64,000 bases of DNA from Azoarcus_F sp048158365 (GCA_048158365.1 JBLLNL010000003.1); one strand, 5' to 3'. Counted from the stretch's first letter, positions 39,945 to 49,144 are shown. The notes: generated by a model from the sequence alone, not told the origin. Numbers and translations are program-made.

Positions 39945-42149
39945 ATGATGTCGCCGCTCTCACGCCTGACCCTGTTGCTGACGCTGTTGACCCTCTGGTT
40001 CGCCAGCCCGCTCGTAATGGCCTCCGCCTACGAGGCGAAACTGGCTCCCGAGATCAATACTTCGCCCGACCTGTGCGCCTATGCGCCGTGCACCGAGGTA
40101 CTGCCGGGCGCGGTCCGTTTTTCCGAACGCAAGGGCCACCCCAGCTACGTGGAAGGTTTCGACGAGCGGGACCACCTGGTCGGATACGTGATGCTGTCCA
40201 CCGACATCACCGATATTCCAGCCTATTCCGGCAAACCCATCATCACGCTGATCGGCATGGATACCGAGGGCCTGTTCACCGGCATCCGCATCCTCAAGCA
40301 CTCGGAACCGATCCTGCTGCTCGGCATCCCGGAAGAGAAGCTGACCGATTTCAACAATCAGTATCTGGGTCAGTACGTCGGCAAGAAAATCGAGGTCGGC
40401 CGCACCCGCCCGGGCGAGGACATCCTCGGCGTGGACGCGATCTCGGGCGCCACCGTCACGGTCATCGCGCAGAATCAGGTCATCATGACCTCGGGTAGCG
40501 CAGTCGCCCGTCAGACCGGCATTCTCGAACCTGTCCGCCGCGAACCGGCCCGCTACATCGAACGCGGCCACCAGCCCGACTGGGAGACGCTGGTCGCGGA
40601 AGGCAGCGTGCAGCAGATCGTCGTCACCGCCGAGGATGTCGGCCTGGAGCCGAGCGAAACGCCCTTCATCGAGCTGTGGTTCGGTTACCTGAACCAGCCC
40701 GACATCGGCCGCGCAATCCTCGGCGAAATGGTGTGGTCGCGCCTGATGGGCCAGATCGGTGAACACGACAACGCGATCTTCGTGATCCGCACCGGTGGCG
40801 CGGAATCCTTCAAGGGCTCGGGTTTCGTACGCGGCGGACTGTACGACCGCATTCTGGTCCGGCAGGACATGGATGCGTTCACGTTCCGCGACCTGGACTA
40901 CACGAACCTTTACAGCATCCAGGCGCCGGGCGCGCCACGGTTCAACGAGTCGGGCATCTTCATCGTGCGCGGCGAGGGCTTCTCGGGCGCCTATCCATGG
41001 AAGCTGGCCTTTCTCGGCAATCGGGTCGACCAGGCCACCGGCCAGCGCAGCTTCGCCAACTTCGATCAGGAATACTGGCTCGCGCCGGAATACCTGGAAG
41101 GCGGTCGGCCGGTCATCAAGAAGCCGGATGCGCCCTGGGTCCGGGTGTGGAAGATGCGCACCGTCGAGATCTTGTTGTTCACCGCGCTGCTGGTCGCGGT
41201 CGCGGCAGTCTATGCCAATCGCGACCGGCTCACGCGCGCCTCCACCCGCAAGAACAAGTGGCCGGTCAATGCGTTCAAGTACACCGCCTGGCTGATCAGC
41301 ATCTTCTTCGTCGGCTTCTATCTGATGGCCCAGCCGTCGATCACGCAGGTGCTGACCTGGTTCCACGCGCTGCTGTTCCAATGGACCTGGGAACTGTTCC
41401 TGACCGATCCATTCATCTTCATCTTCTGGATCTTCATCATCGTCACCGTGTTCCTGTGGGGACGCGGGCTCTTCTGCGGCTGGCTGTGCCCGTTCGGGTC
41501 GCTGTCCGAACTGCTGTACAAGATCGGCGCCGCGATCGGCCTGAAGCGCTTTCAGTTCAAATTGTCGCAGCCGATGCACGACAGGCTGAAGTGGGTCAAA
41601 TACATCGTGTTCGGGGGACTGCTCGCGGTGTCGGTGTTCTCGATGACCACCGCCGAGATGCTGGCCGAGGTCGAACCGTTCAAGACCACCTTCCTGGTGG
41701 GCCTGCTCAACCGCGCGTGGCCCTACACGCTGTTCGCGGCCGGCCTGCTCGCATTGTCGATCTTCACCGAACGGCCGTTCTGCAAGTACCTGTGCCCGCT
41801 CGGTGCGGCGCTCGCGATGCCGAGCACGTTCCGCTGGGTTGGCCTCAAGCGCAAGCAGGAATGCAACTCGTGCAAGGCCTGCGCAGTGGGTTGCGGGTCG
41901 CTCGCGATCGACCAAAACGGGCGCATCGACCACCGCGAATGCATGCTGTGCCTGGACTGCATGGTGCTCTACACTGACGAGCACGCGTGTCCGCCACTGT
42001 CGCACGAGCGCAAGCGGCGCGACAAGGCAGGCCTGCCGCTGACGCCGATCGGTCGGGACGGTTACTACATCCCGATCAAACCGGTTCCCGGCGGTCCGCG
42101 CCCCGCCGCATCCGGCGCCGGCACGGCCGCGACCCATCCTGCCGCCTGA
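39945..42149 (+). CDS. nosR: NosR, membrane flavo-iron-sulfur electron donor for N2O reduction
   Basis: A 734-aa protein. After the signal-like first helix comes a periplasmic FMN-binding domain; the flavin attachment is in DAISGATVTVIAQ with the S-G-A-T motif. A multi-helix membrane part follows. The two cytoplasmic C-x3-C-P motifs are CGWLCPFG (about 510) and CKYLCPLG (about 612). A ferredoxin-like end has CNSCKACAVGC and CMLCLDC. AAGGA precedes ATG 39945 by eight nt; ATG 39948 is also possible. NosR is needed for nosZ expression and electron supply. Confidence 0.95.
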   Translation: MMSPLSRLTLLLTLLTLWFASPLVMASAYEAKLAPEINTSPDLCAYAPCTEVLPGAVRFSERKGHPSYVEGFDERDHLVGYVMLSTDITDIPAYSGKPIITLIGMDTEGLFTGIRILKHSEPILLLGIPEEKLTDFNNQYLGQYVGKKIEVGRTRPGEDILGVDAISGATVTVIAQNQVIMTSGSAVARQTGILEPVRREPARYIERGHQPDWETLVAEGSVQQIVVTAEDVGLEPSETPFIELWFGYLNQPDIGRAILGEMVWSRLMGQIGEHDNAIFVIRTGGAESFKGSGFVRGGLYDRILVRQDMDAFTFRDLDYTNLYSIQAPGAPRFNESGIFIVRGEGFSGAYPWKLAFLGNRVDQATGQRSFANFDQEYWLAPEYLEGGRPVIKKPDAPWVRVWKMRTVEILLFTALLVAVAAVYANRDRLTRASTRKNKWPVNAFKYTAWLISIFFVGFYLMAQPSITQVLTWFHALLFQWTWELFLTDPFIFIFWIFIIVTVFLWGRGLFCGWLCPFGSLSELLYKIGAAIGLKRFQFKLSQPMHDRLKWVKYIVFGGLLAVSVFSMTTAEMLAEVEPFKTTFLVGLLNRAWPYTLFAAGLLALSIFTERPFCKYLCPLGAALAMPSTFRWVGLKRKQECNSCKACAVGCGSLAIDQNGRIDHRECMLCLDCMVLYTDEHACPPLSHERKRRDKAGLPLTPIGRDGYYIPIKPVPGGPRPAASGAGTAATHPAA

Positions 42150-42167
42150 TTCGACGAGGTCCATGCC

Positions 42168-42650
42168 GTGACGAACACGACCCTGAACACGAACGGAAAC
42201 ACGAAGATGGAATCAGCTCGCTCGCAGGTCGACCCGACCATGCAGACCGATCCGGTCGAACCCCCCTACGCCCATGGCAGCGTGCCGACCGTGATCCTGG
42301 CCGAAATCTGGGATCACCTGTGGCCATGGAGCCGCAAGGGTTTCCAGCGCCATCGTGCCATACAGGCGGCCGGCGTCGCGGCGGCCCTGGGCGTCATCGT
42401 GATGTGGCTGCTCGCGGCCGGCGGTCGCCTCGAGGCCGGCGCCATCATCGGCTGGTGGTTCGGCTGGAGCGTGTTCGAGGTCATCGTGCGACTCGGATCC
42501 AAGCCCTATGTGAAGGAGGGCGTGTGGTGGGGCCGCCGCTATCGCAAGGCCTCGGTCATGGACATGCTGAGTTATGTCGGCTTCAAGAACCTGCTGATCG
42601 GCGCAGTCTTCTTCATCACGTTGAAGAGCCAGGGCCTGCTGGTCCTGTAG
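42168..42650 (+). CDS. Small membrane protein in the nos operon, function unknown
   Basis: A 160-aa protein from GTG 42168 (GAGG nine nt upstream). The polar N-terminus precedes LAEIWDHLWPWSRKGFQRHR, then a helix at about 68–84, a second around 92–106 (GWWFGWSVFEVIVRLG), a basic loop with KEGVWWGRRYRKAS, and a last helix to the C-terminus. No cofactor ligands are evident. It sits between nosR and nosD with 18-bp and 2-bp gaps, so it is co-expressed. It may be a NosR or NosDFY partner. Confidence 0.78.
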   Translation: MTNTTLNTNGNTKMESARSQVDPTMQTDPVEPPYAHGSVPTVILAEIWDHLWPWSRKGFQRHRAIQAAGVAAALGVIVMWLLAAGGRLEAGAIIGWWFGWSVFEVIVRLGSKPYVKEGVWWGRRYRKASVMDMLSYVGFKNLLIGAVFFITLKSQGLLVL

Positions 42651-42652
42651 CC

Positions 42653-44065
42653 ATGACGCGCCTGCTGCATCCGCGCCGGTCCTGCTCCGTCGAAGTGCTC
42701 GTGGTGTTGCTGCGCGCGGCATTGCTGGTGGTCGCCGTCGCGTTTACCGGAGCCGCTGTCGCGCAGATGCACGACGCGCCGACGACCGGTGCGGGTCCGT
42801 CCGGTCGGGCGGGTATCCAGACGGGGCGGGAGTCGGCCCCGCCGGTGGCCCCGGGCGAGGTCATCCGGGTCGCCCCGGGCGAGTCGATCCAGCAGGTGAT
42901 AGACCGCGCCGGACCCGGCGACATCCTCGAGATCGAACGCGGCCGCTATGTCGAGAACCTGCGTATCGACAAGGCGCTGACCCTGCGCGGCATCGACCGT
43001 CCGACCATAGACGGTGGCCTGTCCGGTCACACCATTCTGGTGACCGCGGAAGACGTCACGCTCGAGGGCCTGATCGTGACCAACTCGGGCGCGAGCCTGC
43101 GCGACCAGAACGCCGGCATCTACCTCCATCCGGGCGCCCACCGCGCGACCGTGCGCGACAGCACGCTGACCTACAACCTGTTCGGCCTCTGGATCGAACG
43201 TGCCGACGACGTCATCGTCGAAAACAACGTCATCACCGGCAAGCGCGACATGCGCTCCGCGATGCGCGGCAACGGCATACAGCTCTACAATGCGCAGCGC
43301 GCGCGGGTGATCGACAACGAGATCAGCTTCGTGCGCGACGCGCTCTATGTCGACGTCAGCCACGATGCGCTGTTCCGGGGCAACCGGCTGCATCACAGCC
43401 GCTACGGCACCCACTACATGAACTCCTACCGCAACATGTGGGAGGACAACGACGTGTGGATGAACCGCGGCGGACTCGCGATCATGGAGGTGCGCTGGCA
43501 GCATGTGCGCAACAACCGTGTGTGGGGGAATTCCGACCATGGCATCATGCTGCGCACCATCGTCGACAGCGTGGTCGAGAACAACATCGTCGCGGGCAAC
43601 CAGCGCGGTTTCTTCATCTACGATGCCGAGTACAACACGCTGCGCGACAACCTGGTCGTCGACAACATCGTCGGCATGCACGTGTGGGCCGGCTCCAAGA
43701 ACAACGAGGTCGAACTCAACGATCTGATCGCCAACCGCGAACAGGTCCGCTACGTGGCTTCGCGCGACGAATTGTGGGGAATCAAGGAAGGCAACCACTG
43801 GAGCAATTATCTTGGCTGGGACCGCAACGGCAACGGCATCGGCGACGTCCCCTACGAGGCCAACGACATGGTCGACCGGCTTTCCTGGCGCCACCCGATG
43901 ATGAAGCTGCTGCTGGCCAGCCCGGCGGTACAGACGCTGCGACTGGTCGGACAGCAGTTTCCGCTGCTGCGCGCACCGAGCATCGTGGATCCGAATCCAC
44001 GCATGGAGCCTCAGAATGAGAACTGGAGAGATTGGCTTGGCAAGTATTACCAGACGGCCGGCTGA
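42653..44065 (+). CDS. nosD: NosD, periplasmic beta-helix copper/sulfur-supply protein
   Basis: A 470-aa protein with a signal peptide ending near AAVAQ. The mature part is a right-handed parallel beta-helix with many NosD/CASH repeats (VIVENNVITG, ARVIDNEISF, NTLRDNLVVDN). It ends with YLGWDRNGNGIGDVPYEAND, typical of NosD. It works with the NosFY transporter in CuZ assembly. The ATG at 42653 directly follows the previous stop; the frame open upstream overlaps nosR. Its end overlaps nosF by 50 nt. Confidence 0.95.
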   Translation: MTRLLHPRRSCSVEVLVVLLRAALLVVAVAFTGAAVAQMHDAPTTGAGPSGRAGIQTGRESAPPVAPGEVIRVAPGESIQQVIDRAGPGDILEIERGRYVENLRIDKALTLRGIDRPTIDGGLSGHTILVTAEDVTLEGLIVTNSGASLRDQNAGIYLHPGAHRATVRDSTLTYNLFGLWIERADDVIVENNVITGKRDMRSAMRGNGIQLYNAQRARVIDNEISFVRDALYVDVSHDALFRGNRLHHSRYGTHYMNSYRNMWEDNDVWMNRGGLAIMEVRWQHVRNNRVWGNSDHGIMLRTIVDSVVENNIVAGNQRGFFIYDAEYNTLRDNLVVDNIVGMHVWAGSKNNEVELNDLIANREQVRYVASRDELWGIKEGNHWSNYLGWDRNGNGIGDVPYEANDMVDRLSWRHPMMKLLLASPAVQTLRLVGQQFPLLRAPSIVDPNPRMEPQNENWRDWLGKYYQTAG

Positions 44066-45023
44066 GACCCCTGGCGAGGCTGTTCCCGGCACCGGAACCG
44101 AGGTCGGCGCCGATGCCACGCCGGTGATCGAGGTCCGCGCGGTCAAGAAGCACTACGGCATGGTCCATGCGGTCGATGGCGTCGACCTCGTGGTCGGTCG
44201 CGGCGAGGTGTTCGGCCTGATCGGCCACAACGGCGCGGGCAAGAGCACATTGTTCAAGATGATGCTCGGGCTGACCCCCTTGACCGCCGGCGAGATCCGC
44301 ATCGACGGCGAGAGCATCACCGGCGGGAACTTCCGCGCGGTCCGGCGCAAGGTCGGTTACCTGCCGGAGAACGTGGTGCTGTACGACAACCTGACCGGAC
44401 TGGAGACGCTGCGATTCTTCGCCCGGCTCAAGCATGCGCCGCTGGCCGAGTGTCCCGAAATCATGGCCCGCGTCGGTCTGACGCATGCCGCCAACCGACG
44501 CGTTCGCGAGTATTCAAAAGGCATGCGCCAACGGCTCGGTTTTGCGCAGGCGCTGCTGGGCAAGCCCCGGATCCTGTTCCTGGACGAACCGACCACCGGC
44601 CTCGACCCGGAGGCCATCCGCGAGTTCTACGTGATCCTGCGCGGCCTGCGCAACGACGGCGTCACGGTGGTCATCACGTCCCACATCCTCGCCGAGATCC
44701 AGGAGCGGGTGGACCGTCTCACCATCATGGCCGCCGGCAAGGTGCAGGCGACCGGAACGGTACAGGCCCTGCGCGAACAGATGGATCTGCCGCTCACCTT
44801 CGAGCTACGGCTCGCCGCTGCAGGCAGCGAAACGCTCGCGGCCGCCCTGGCGCACCTGCCGATCGACACGATCACGACCTGCGACGATCACGTGCAGGTG
44901 CATTGCCGGCGTGAGCTCAAACTGGCCGTGCTGACCGCACTGATGGGGCTGGGCGACCAGCTGCGCGACCTGCAGGTACGCGAACCCTCGCTCGAAGACG
45001 TGTTCTTCGGCTTCTCGGATTGA
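44016..45023 (+). CDS. nosF: NosF, ABC transporter ATPase
   Basis: A 335-aa ATPase. Walker A is GHNGAGKS (about 70), the Q-loop region is VGYLPENVVLY, the signature is YSKGMRQRLGFAQALL, Walker B is ILFLDEPTTGLDP, and the H-loop is VVITSHILAEI. The first 35 residues precede the usual start and come from translation inside nosD; GGAG before ATG 44016 supports it. It powers the NosY permease. Confidence 0.95.
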   Translation: MRTGEIGLASITRRPAETPGEAVPGTGTEVGADATPVIEVRAVKKHYGMVHAVDGVDLVVGRGEVFGLIGHNGAGKSTLFKMMLGLTPLTAGEIRIDGESITGGNFRAVRRKVGYLPENVVLYDNLTGLETLRFFARLKHAPLAECPEIMARVGLTHAANRRVREYSKGMRQRLGFAQALLGKPRILFLDEPTTGLDPEAIREFYVILRGLRNDGVTVVITSHILAEIQERVDRLTIMAAGKVQATGTVQALREQMDLPLTFELRLAAAGSETLAAALAHLPIDTITTCDDHVQVHCRRELKLAVLTALMGLGDQLRDLQVREPSLEDVFFGFSD

Positions 45024-45037
45024 CTGGAGAGATCGGC

Positions 45038-45853
45038 ATGGATATCGGCGCGGTGGCGACGCTCGCGGGCAAGGAGTTCTGGGATCGCATTCGCAACCGG
45101 TGGGTGCTCGCTGTCGCGCTGGTGTTCACCATCTTCGCGCTGGTGATCGCGTATTTCGGCAGCGCGCAGCAGGGCACGATCGGCTTCCGGTCGATCGAGT
45201 TCACGATCGCCAGCCTGGTCAGCCTGGTCATCTATCTGATTCCGCTGATCGCGCTGGTGCTCGGCTTCGACGCGATCGTCGGCGAGCGCGAACGCGGTTC
45301 GCTCGACCTGTTGCTGTCGATGCCGATCACCCGTTTCGAGCTGCTGCTGGGCAAGTACCTCGGCCTCGCCGGCGCGCTCGCCTTTTCGACGCTGATCGGC
45401 TTCGGGCTGGTCGCGGCGGTGCTGGGCTCGCAGATGGGCCTGACCGCGCTGCTGCAGTTCGTCGGCTTCATGCTCAGCTCGGTGCTGCTCGGCATGGCCT
45501 TTCTGAGCCTCGCGGTGATGCTGTCGGTGTTTGCCGGCGATCGCACCCGCGCGTCCGGCCTGGCGATCGCGGCTTGGTTCTTCTTCGTGCTGATCTTCGA
45601 CCTGCTGCTGCTCGGCGCGCTCGTCGTCACCGGCGGCAGCTACGGCGGCGAGATTTTCCCCTATCTGCTGCTGCTCAACCCGGCCGGTGTGTTCCGCGTG
45701 CTGAACATATTCAGCCTGGAAGACGTCCGGACCATGTATGGACTGGCAACGGTGATGCCGCAGGGACTCGCCGAGACCCGTGTGCTGATCATGGTCATGC
45801 TGGCGTGGATCGCCGCGCCGCTCGGCATCGCCGCCTGGAGGTTCCGCAAATGA
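45038..45853 (+). CDS. nosY: NosY, ABC transporter permease
   Basis: A 271-aa protein with six helices. GFDAIVGERERGSLDLLLSM (about 75–95) is the coupling segment of ABC-2 permeases and NPAGVFRVLNIFSLED is NosY-like. Start at ATG 45038 (GGAG eight nt upstream) rather than TTG 45020. Forms NosDFY with its neighbours; its stop overlaps nosL (ATGA). Confidence 0.93.
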   Translation: MDIGAVATLAGKEFWDRIRNRWVLAVALVFTIFALVIAYFGSAQQGTIGFRSIEFTIASLVSLVIYLIPLIALVLGFDAIVGERERGSLDLLLSMPITRFELLLGKYLGLAGALAFSTLIGFGLVAAVLGSQMGLTALLQFVGFMLSSVLLGMAFLSLAVMLSVFAGDRTRASGLAIAAWFFFVLIFDLLLLGALVVTGGSYGGEIFPYLLLLNPAGVFRVLNIFSLEDVRTMYGLATVMPQGLAETRVLIMVMLAWIAAPLGIAAWRFRK

Positions 45854-46389
45854 AAGCCCACTTCACCGTGACGCACAGGATGTTCGCATCGATCGCGCTC
45901 GTCGCGCTGCTTCTGACCGGCTGCGGCGACACGCAGACGCCGGACACCGGCACGGTCACGCCGGCCGAGATCACGCGCGACACGGCCAGCGTGATCGACG
46001 GCATGCTGCTCGCCGACCACCCCGGCCCCAAGGGGCAGATACATTACTCCGGCCAGACCGGTCCGGATTTCTTCTGCAACACCAAGGACATGATCTACGT
46101 CTATCTGGTGCCGGAGCAGCTGCGCAAGGTTCGCGCGATGTTCGTGCAGGACATGGGCAAGACCGACTGGGACGAACCCGAGGGCCACTGGATCGATGCA
46201 CGGGCCGCCTTCTACGTGGTCGGCTCGAACCGGCGCGGCTCGATGGGCACCACGCTCGCGACCTTCGCCGTTGACGCCGACGCGCGCAGCTTCGCCGAGA
46301 CCTACGGGGGCGAGGTGAAGCGCTTCGATGAACTCACGCTGGACAGCGTCGTGCCGCCGGACGACGGCCTGGACGCATACAAGAACTGA
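45850..46389 (+). CDS. nosL: NosL-like lipoprotein 1
   Basis: A 179-aa lipoprotein with lipobox LLLTGCG (Cys about 25). After GQIHYSGQTGPDFFCNTKDM comes the conserved VQDMGKTDWDEPEGHWIDAR and AFYVVGS, as in NosL copper chaperones. The Cys and Met in CNTKDM are the likely Cu(I) ligands; the extended C-x-x-C-G-M of other NosL proteins is absent. Start overlaps nosY. Delivers copper to NosZ or NosD. Confidence 0.88.
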   Translation: MKAHFTVTHRMFASIALVALLLTGCGDTQTPDTGTVTPAEITRDTASVIDGMLLADHPGPKGQIHYSGQTGPDFFCNTKDMIYVYLVPEQLRKVRAMFVQDMGKTDWDEPEGHWIDARAAFYVVGSNRRGSMGTTLATFAVDADARSFAETYGGEVKRFDELTLDSVVPPDDGLDAYKN

Positions 46390-46391
46390 TC

Positions 46392-46937
46392 ATGTGCACC
46401 GCACACCGAACCTCGCTGTCGCGGCGCGGCTTCGTCCTCGCCAGCGCCGCTGCAGGCCTGCTGATCGCGTGTGGTCGCAGCGGTGACCGGGTCGCGGCAC
46501 CCGAGGCGCTCGCATTCGACGACAGCACCGTATGCGTACTGGACGGCCTGCGTCTGGTCGACCATGCGGGCCCGAAGGCCCAGATCTTCTGGAGCGACCG
46601 GCCCGATCCGGATTTCCACTGCGATACGGTCGAGATGTTTCACGTGGTCCTCGCCTCCGGCAGGCGCCAGCAGTCGATCCGCGCACTGTATGTGCAGGAC
46701 ATGGGCGAGGCCGACTGGTTCGAACCGCGCGGCCACTGGATCGATGCGAAGAGCGCGCTGTACGTCGAGGGCTCGTCGCGCCTGACGGCGATGGGGAAGA
46801 CCCTGGTTTCGTTTTCACGCCTGCCCGACGCCGAGGCCTTCGCCGACGCGCATGGAGGCAGGATCCTGCGCTTCGACGACGTGGACGCCGACATGGTGGC
46901 TCTCGACGGCGGCGCGCTTCACGACGCGAGCATGTAG
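46392..46937 (+). CDS. NosL-like lipoprotein 2
   Basis: A 181-aa paralogue of the preceding protein. The signal has twin arginines and ends in a lipobox (SRRGFVLASAAAGLLIACG), so it may leave via Tat. Shared core: HAGPKAQIFWSDRPDPDFHC, DTVEM, YVQDMGEADWFEPRGHWIDAK and ALYVEGSS. The putative copper Cys and Met are retained. Two bp separate it from nosL, suggesting tandem duplication followed by divergence of the export signal. Confidence 0.87.
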   Translation: MCTAHRTSLSRRGFVLASAAAGLLIACGRSGDRVAAPEALAFDDSTVCVLDGLRLVDHAGPKAQIFWSDRPDPDFHCDTVEMFHVVLASGRRQQSIRALYVQDMGEADWFEPRGHWIDAKSALYVEGSSRLTAMGKTLVSFSRLPDAEAFADAHGGRILRFDDVDADMVALDGGALHDASM

Positions 46938-46939
46938 CC

Positions 46940-47212
46940 ATGACGAACATCTTCGACAAGCTGGGATACGAGGAAGCCGGGCACCTGGAGCGGCTCACGC
47001 GGCTGGCCTATGAACTGCGCGAACATCGCAGGGACATCCTGGCCACGCATGACGTCGACGACGAACCGAGCCTGCTGAAGGGCATCGTCGCCGGCCAGAT
47101 CCCCGAGCATCCGGGCTACGAGCACTACCTCGCCGCCCGCATTCTGGCCGAGACCCGCGAGCAGGCACGCCAGCTGCTGGCCGACGGGATTGCGGAGGCA
47201 CAAAGATCATGA
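46940..47212 (+). CDS. Small nos-operon protein of unknown function
   Basis: A 90-aa soluble helical protein (MTNIFDKLGYEEAGHLERLT onward), starting two bp after the previous stop. PSLLKGIVAGQIPEHPGYEH is the most distinctive segment. No signal peptide, so it is cytoplasmic, unlike its neighbours. Its stop overlaps the next start (ATGA), so the pair is coupled. No family recognised; a partner or antitoxin of the next protein is one possibility. Confidence 0.75.
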   Translation: MTNIFDKLGYEEAGHLERLTRLAYELREHRRDILATHDVDDEPSLLKGIVAGQIPEHPGYEHYLAARILAETREQARQLLADGIAEAQRS

Positions 47213-47577
47213 GCATTCATTTCACGCTTCAGGAGGCGATCACGGAGAACTTCGCCGAGCGCCTCGCGACCCCACCGCAGATGACGCAGGACGCGATCCT
47301 GGTCAGGCTGGAGAACGGCATCGAGCTGACCATCCGCTATGCGGCATCCGATGCGTATTCGTTGCGCTGGACGCACCGGGGCAGCTTCTTCGGCATCGAT
47401 ACCGCACCGCTGCATCGCCACCTGCGGACCTTTCCGAATCACTACCACGACGCCCATGGCAAGCCACATGCGGACCCGATCACCGATCCGGCCGACTCGC
47501 CGGAGGACAACGTGTCCCGTCTGATCGTCACGCTGCTCGACGAGCCCACGCTCGGCGCCAAGGAGGACGAGGCGTGA
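47209..47577 (+). CDS. TumE/DUF6516-like protein in the nos operon
   Basis: A 122-aa protein. SLRWTHRGSFFGIDTAPLHR, then LRTFPNHYHDAHGK and PADSPEDNVSRLI, follows the DUF6516 (TumE-like) pattern R-Y-D-N-A-P-H-H…FPHHKH…. That family includes toxins of TumE/TumA pairs, although here the partner gene lies upstream and shows no XRE domain. It is tightly coupled on both sides, so it may have been adapted for nos function. The match is by pattern, not a search. Confidence 0.65.
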   Translation: MSIHFTLQEAITENFAERLATPPQMTQDAILVRLENGIELTIRYAASDAYSLRWTHRGSFFGIDTAPLHRHLRTFPNHYHDAHGKPHADPITDPADSPEDNVSRLIVTLLDEPTLGAKEDEA

Positions 47578-48182
47578 TGCCGTCGGTCGGCCGCCTCGTC
47601 GGATTGGGCGCGATCTTCGCGATCGCGAGCCTGGTCGCGTGGTGGTGGCCCCACGCCCACGGCGAGTCGCCGGGCGTCGAAGCCCTGTCCGACGTGTGCA
47701 TCGTCGCGCCGCCGACCCCCTACGACCCGGCCTCCGGCCTCGACATATTCGAACCGCGGCCGGTCCCGGCCGATGCCCGCTGTCCGGTGTGCGGCATGTA
47801 CCCGTCGCGCTTCCCCGACTGGGCGGGACAGGTCATCTTCAAGGACGGCGCGGCCCAGTTCTTCGACTCGCCGGTCAATCTCCAGCTCTTCCTGCGCAAC
47901 GTGTCGCGCTACAGCCCCTATCAGGCGAGCGACGTGGCGGTGAGCTTCGTCAACGATATCGCCAGCGGCCAATGGACGCCGGCCAGCGACGCGTTCTATG
48001 TGCACGGATCGAGCGCGCTCGGCCCGATGCGCGAAGGTAACCTGCCGACCTTTGCCGATCGCGCAGTCGCCGAGCGCTTCGCCGCCGACCGCGGTGGCGA
48101 GGTGCTGACGATGGACGAGATCACCGACGAAATTCTCGGTGCACTGGTGCGCGACGCCCCCCAGCATCACCAGCACCACTGA
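47577..48182 (+). CDS. NosL family protein 3 with C-x-x-C-G-M copper motif
   Basis: A 201-aa protein with an N-terminal signal/anchor helix. DARCPVCGMYPSRFPDWAGQ (about 75–94) is the classic NosL/MerB-like copper motif, and FFDSPVNLQLFLRN and FYVHGSSALGPMREGNL follow. It ends in a histidine-rich tail (APQHHQHH). The ATG overlaps the previous stop (TGATG) after AAGGAGG. It is only distantly like the two lipoproteins upstream, so the operon holds two kinds of copper chaperone. Confidence 0.85.
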   Translation: MPSVGRLVGLGAIFAIASLVAWWWPHAHGESPGVEALSDVCIVAPPTPYDPASGLDIFEPRPVPADARCPVCGMYPSRFPDWAGQVIFKDGAAQFFDSPVNLQLFLRNVSRYSPYQASDVAVSFVNDIASGQWTPASDAFYVHGSSALGPMREGNLPTFADRAVAERFAADRGGEVLTMDEITDEILGALVRDAPQHHQHH

Positions 48183-48251
48183 CAAGCCAGTCGTCCGATA
48201 TCGGGCGGGGAATGCCGGAACGCATGCGGCATCAGTCCGCGCGCCGGGCGA

Positions 48252-48570
48252 TTGCTCTTCGTCTGGCTGAGCGTGGTCAACCTGTTCGTAGTGTCGGTGT
48301 GCTGGTCCTTCAAGACCGACCTGTACCGACCGACCCAGAGCAAGCGACTGTTCGGCATGGTCGCGGTCGGTGGCACGCCGGGCTCGCGGTCCTGCACTGC
48401 GATGGCGTGGCTGGGCCTGGGGCTGTCCGACCTCGCGCTGTCGATGGTGCCGCTGTCGCTGGCCTGGCTGATGCTCGCGCTGTGGCTGGAGCGCAAGCAT
48501 CGTGCGTTGCATAAGGGAGCGGCCGACTTCGCGGCAGGAAGGCGGATCGCCATCCGTCGATTTCGTGAGA
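48252..48570 (+). CDS. Membrane-protein-like coding stretch, boundaries unclear
   Basis: Codon use is strongly coding-like from TTG 48252: LLFVWLSVVNLFVVSVCWSF, then RLFGMVAVGGTPGSRSCTAM and a second helix WLGLGLSDLALSMVPLSL, with a basic end near 48500. The frame is the same as the preceding NosL gene after its stop and remains open to 49346 across the next gene, so the real 3' end is not visible. A frameshift near 48500 would end it at a TAA there. It may be a decayed or short two-helix membrane protein. Confidence 0.4.
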
Positions 48571-48645
48571 TCATCGCGATGCGATCCGGCGCCGGCTCGG
48601 CAGACCGAGGCACCGGACATCACACACCACGACTTGGGAACACGA

Positions 48646-49059
48646 ATGAAGACCTGCAACAAGCTGACGCTGGAAGACGTCAGGACCATCGCCGCCGCCT
48701 CCGAGACCTTCGCGGCCGAGAAGGGCTGGAAGGTCACGATCTCGATCTGCGACGCGGGCGGTCACCTGCTGTGGCTGCAGCGCATGGACGACGCGCCGCT
48801 GATGAGCGCGCAGGTCGCACCGCAGAAGGCATACACCTGCGTCATGACGCGCAAGCCGAGCAAGGCGATGGAGGACATGGTCAACAACGGTCGCTTCGCC
48901 GCGCTCGACATGCCGGTCCTGCCGATCGAGGGGGGCGAGCTGATCGTGGTCGATGGCGACATCGTCGGCGCGGTCGGCGTGTCCGGGGTCAAGGCGAGCG
49001 AGGACGCCGAGATCGCGCGGGCCGGCATTGCGGCGGTCGGCGCAACCACCGCACTCTGA
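48646..49059 (+). CDS. HbpS/GlcG family (DUF336) protein
   Basis: A 137-aa protein covering the whole family length. MKTCNKLTLEDVRTIAAASE, SICDAGGHLLWLQRMDDAP, and the later GGELIVVDGDIVGAVGVSG plus AGIAAVG are typical. Members bind heme or small ligands and form octamers; their role varies. It stands alone, 85 bp before pyk. Confidence 0.88.
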   Translation: MKTCNKLTLEDVRTIAAASETFAAEKGWKVTISICDAGGHLLWLQRMDDAPLMSAQVAPQKAYTCVMTRKPSKAMEDMVNNGRFAALDMPVLPIEGGELIVVDGDIVGAVGVSGVKASEDAEIARAGIAAVGATTAL

Positions 49060-49144
49060 GGCGCGCACGACGATACGATGACGCGGGCCGCGATCACATG
49101 AAATCGATCGCAGCCCGCATCACCCGAAATTCACGGAGATCTTC

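Noticed and set aside
39960..42164. 734-aa minus-strand ORF opposite nosR
   Set aside because: Same reason: an antisense open frame over a well-supported gene.
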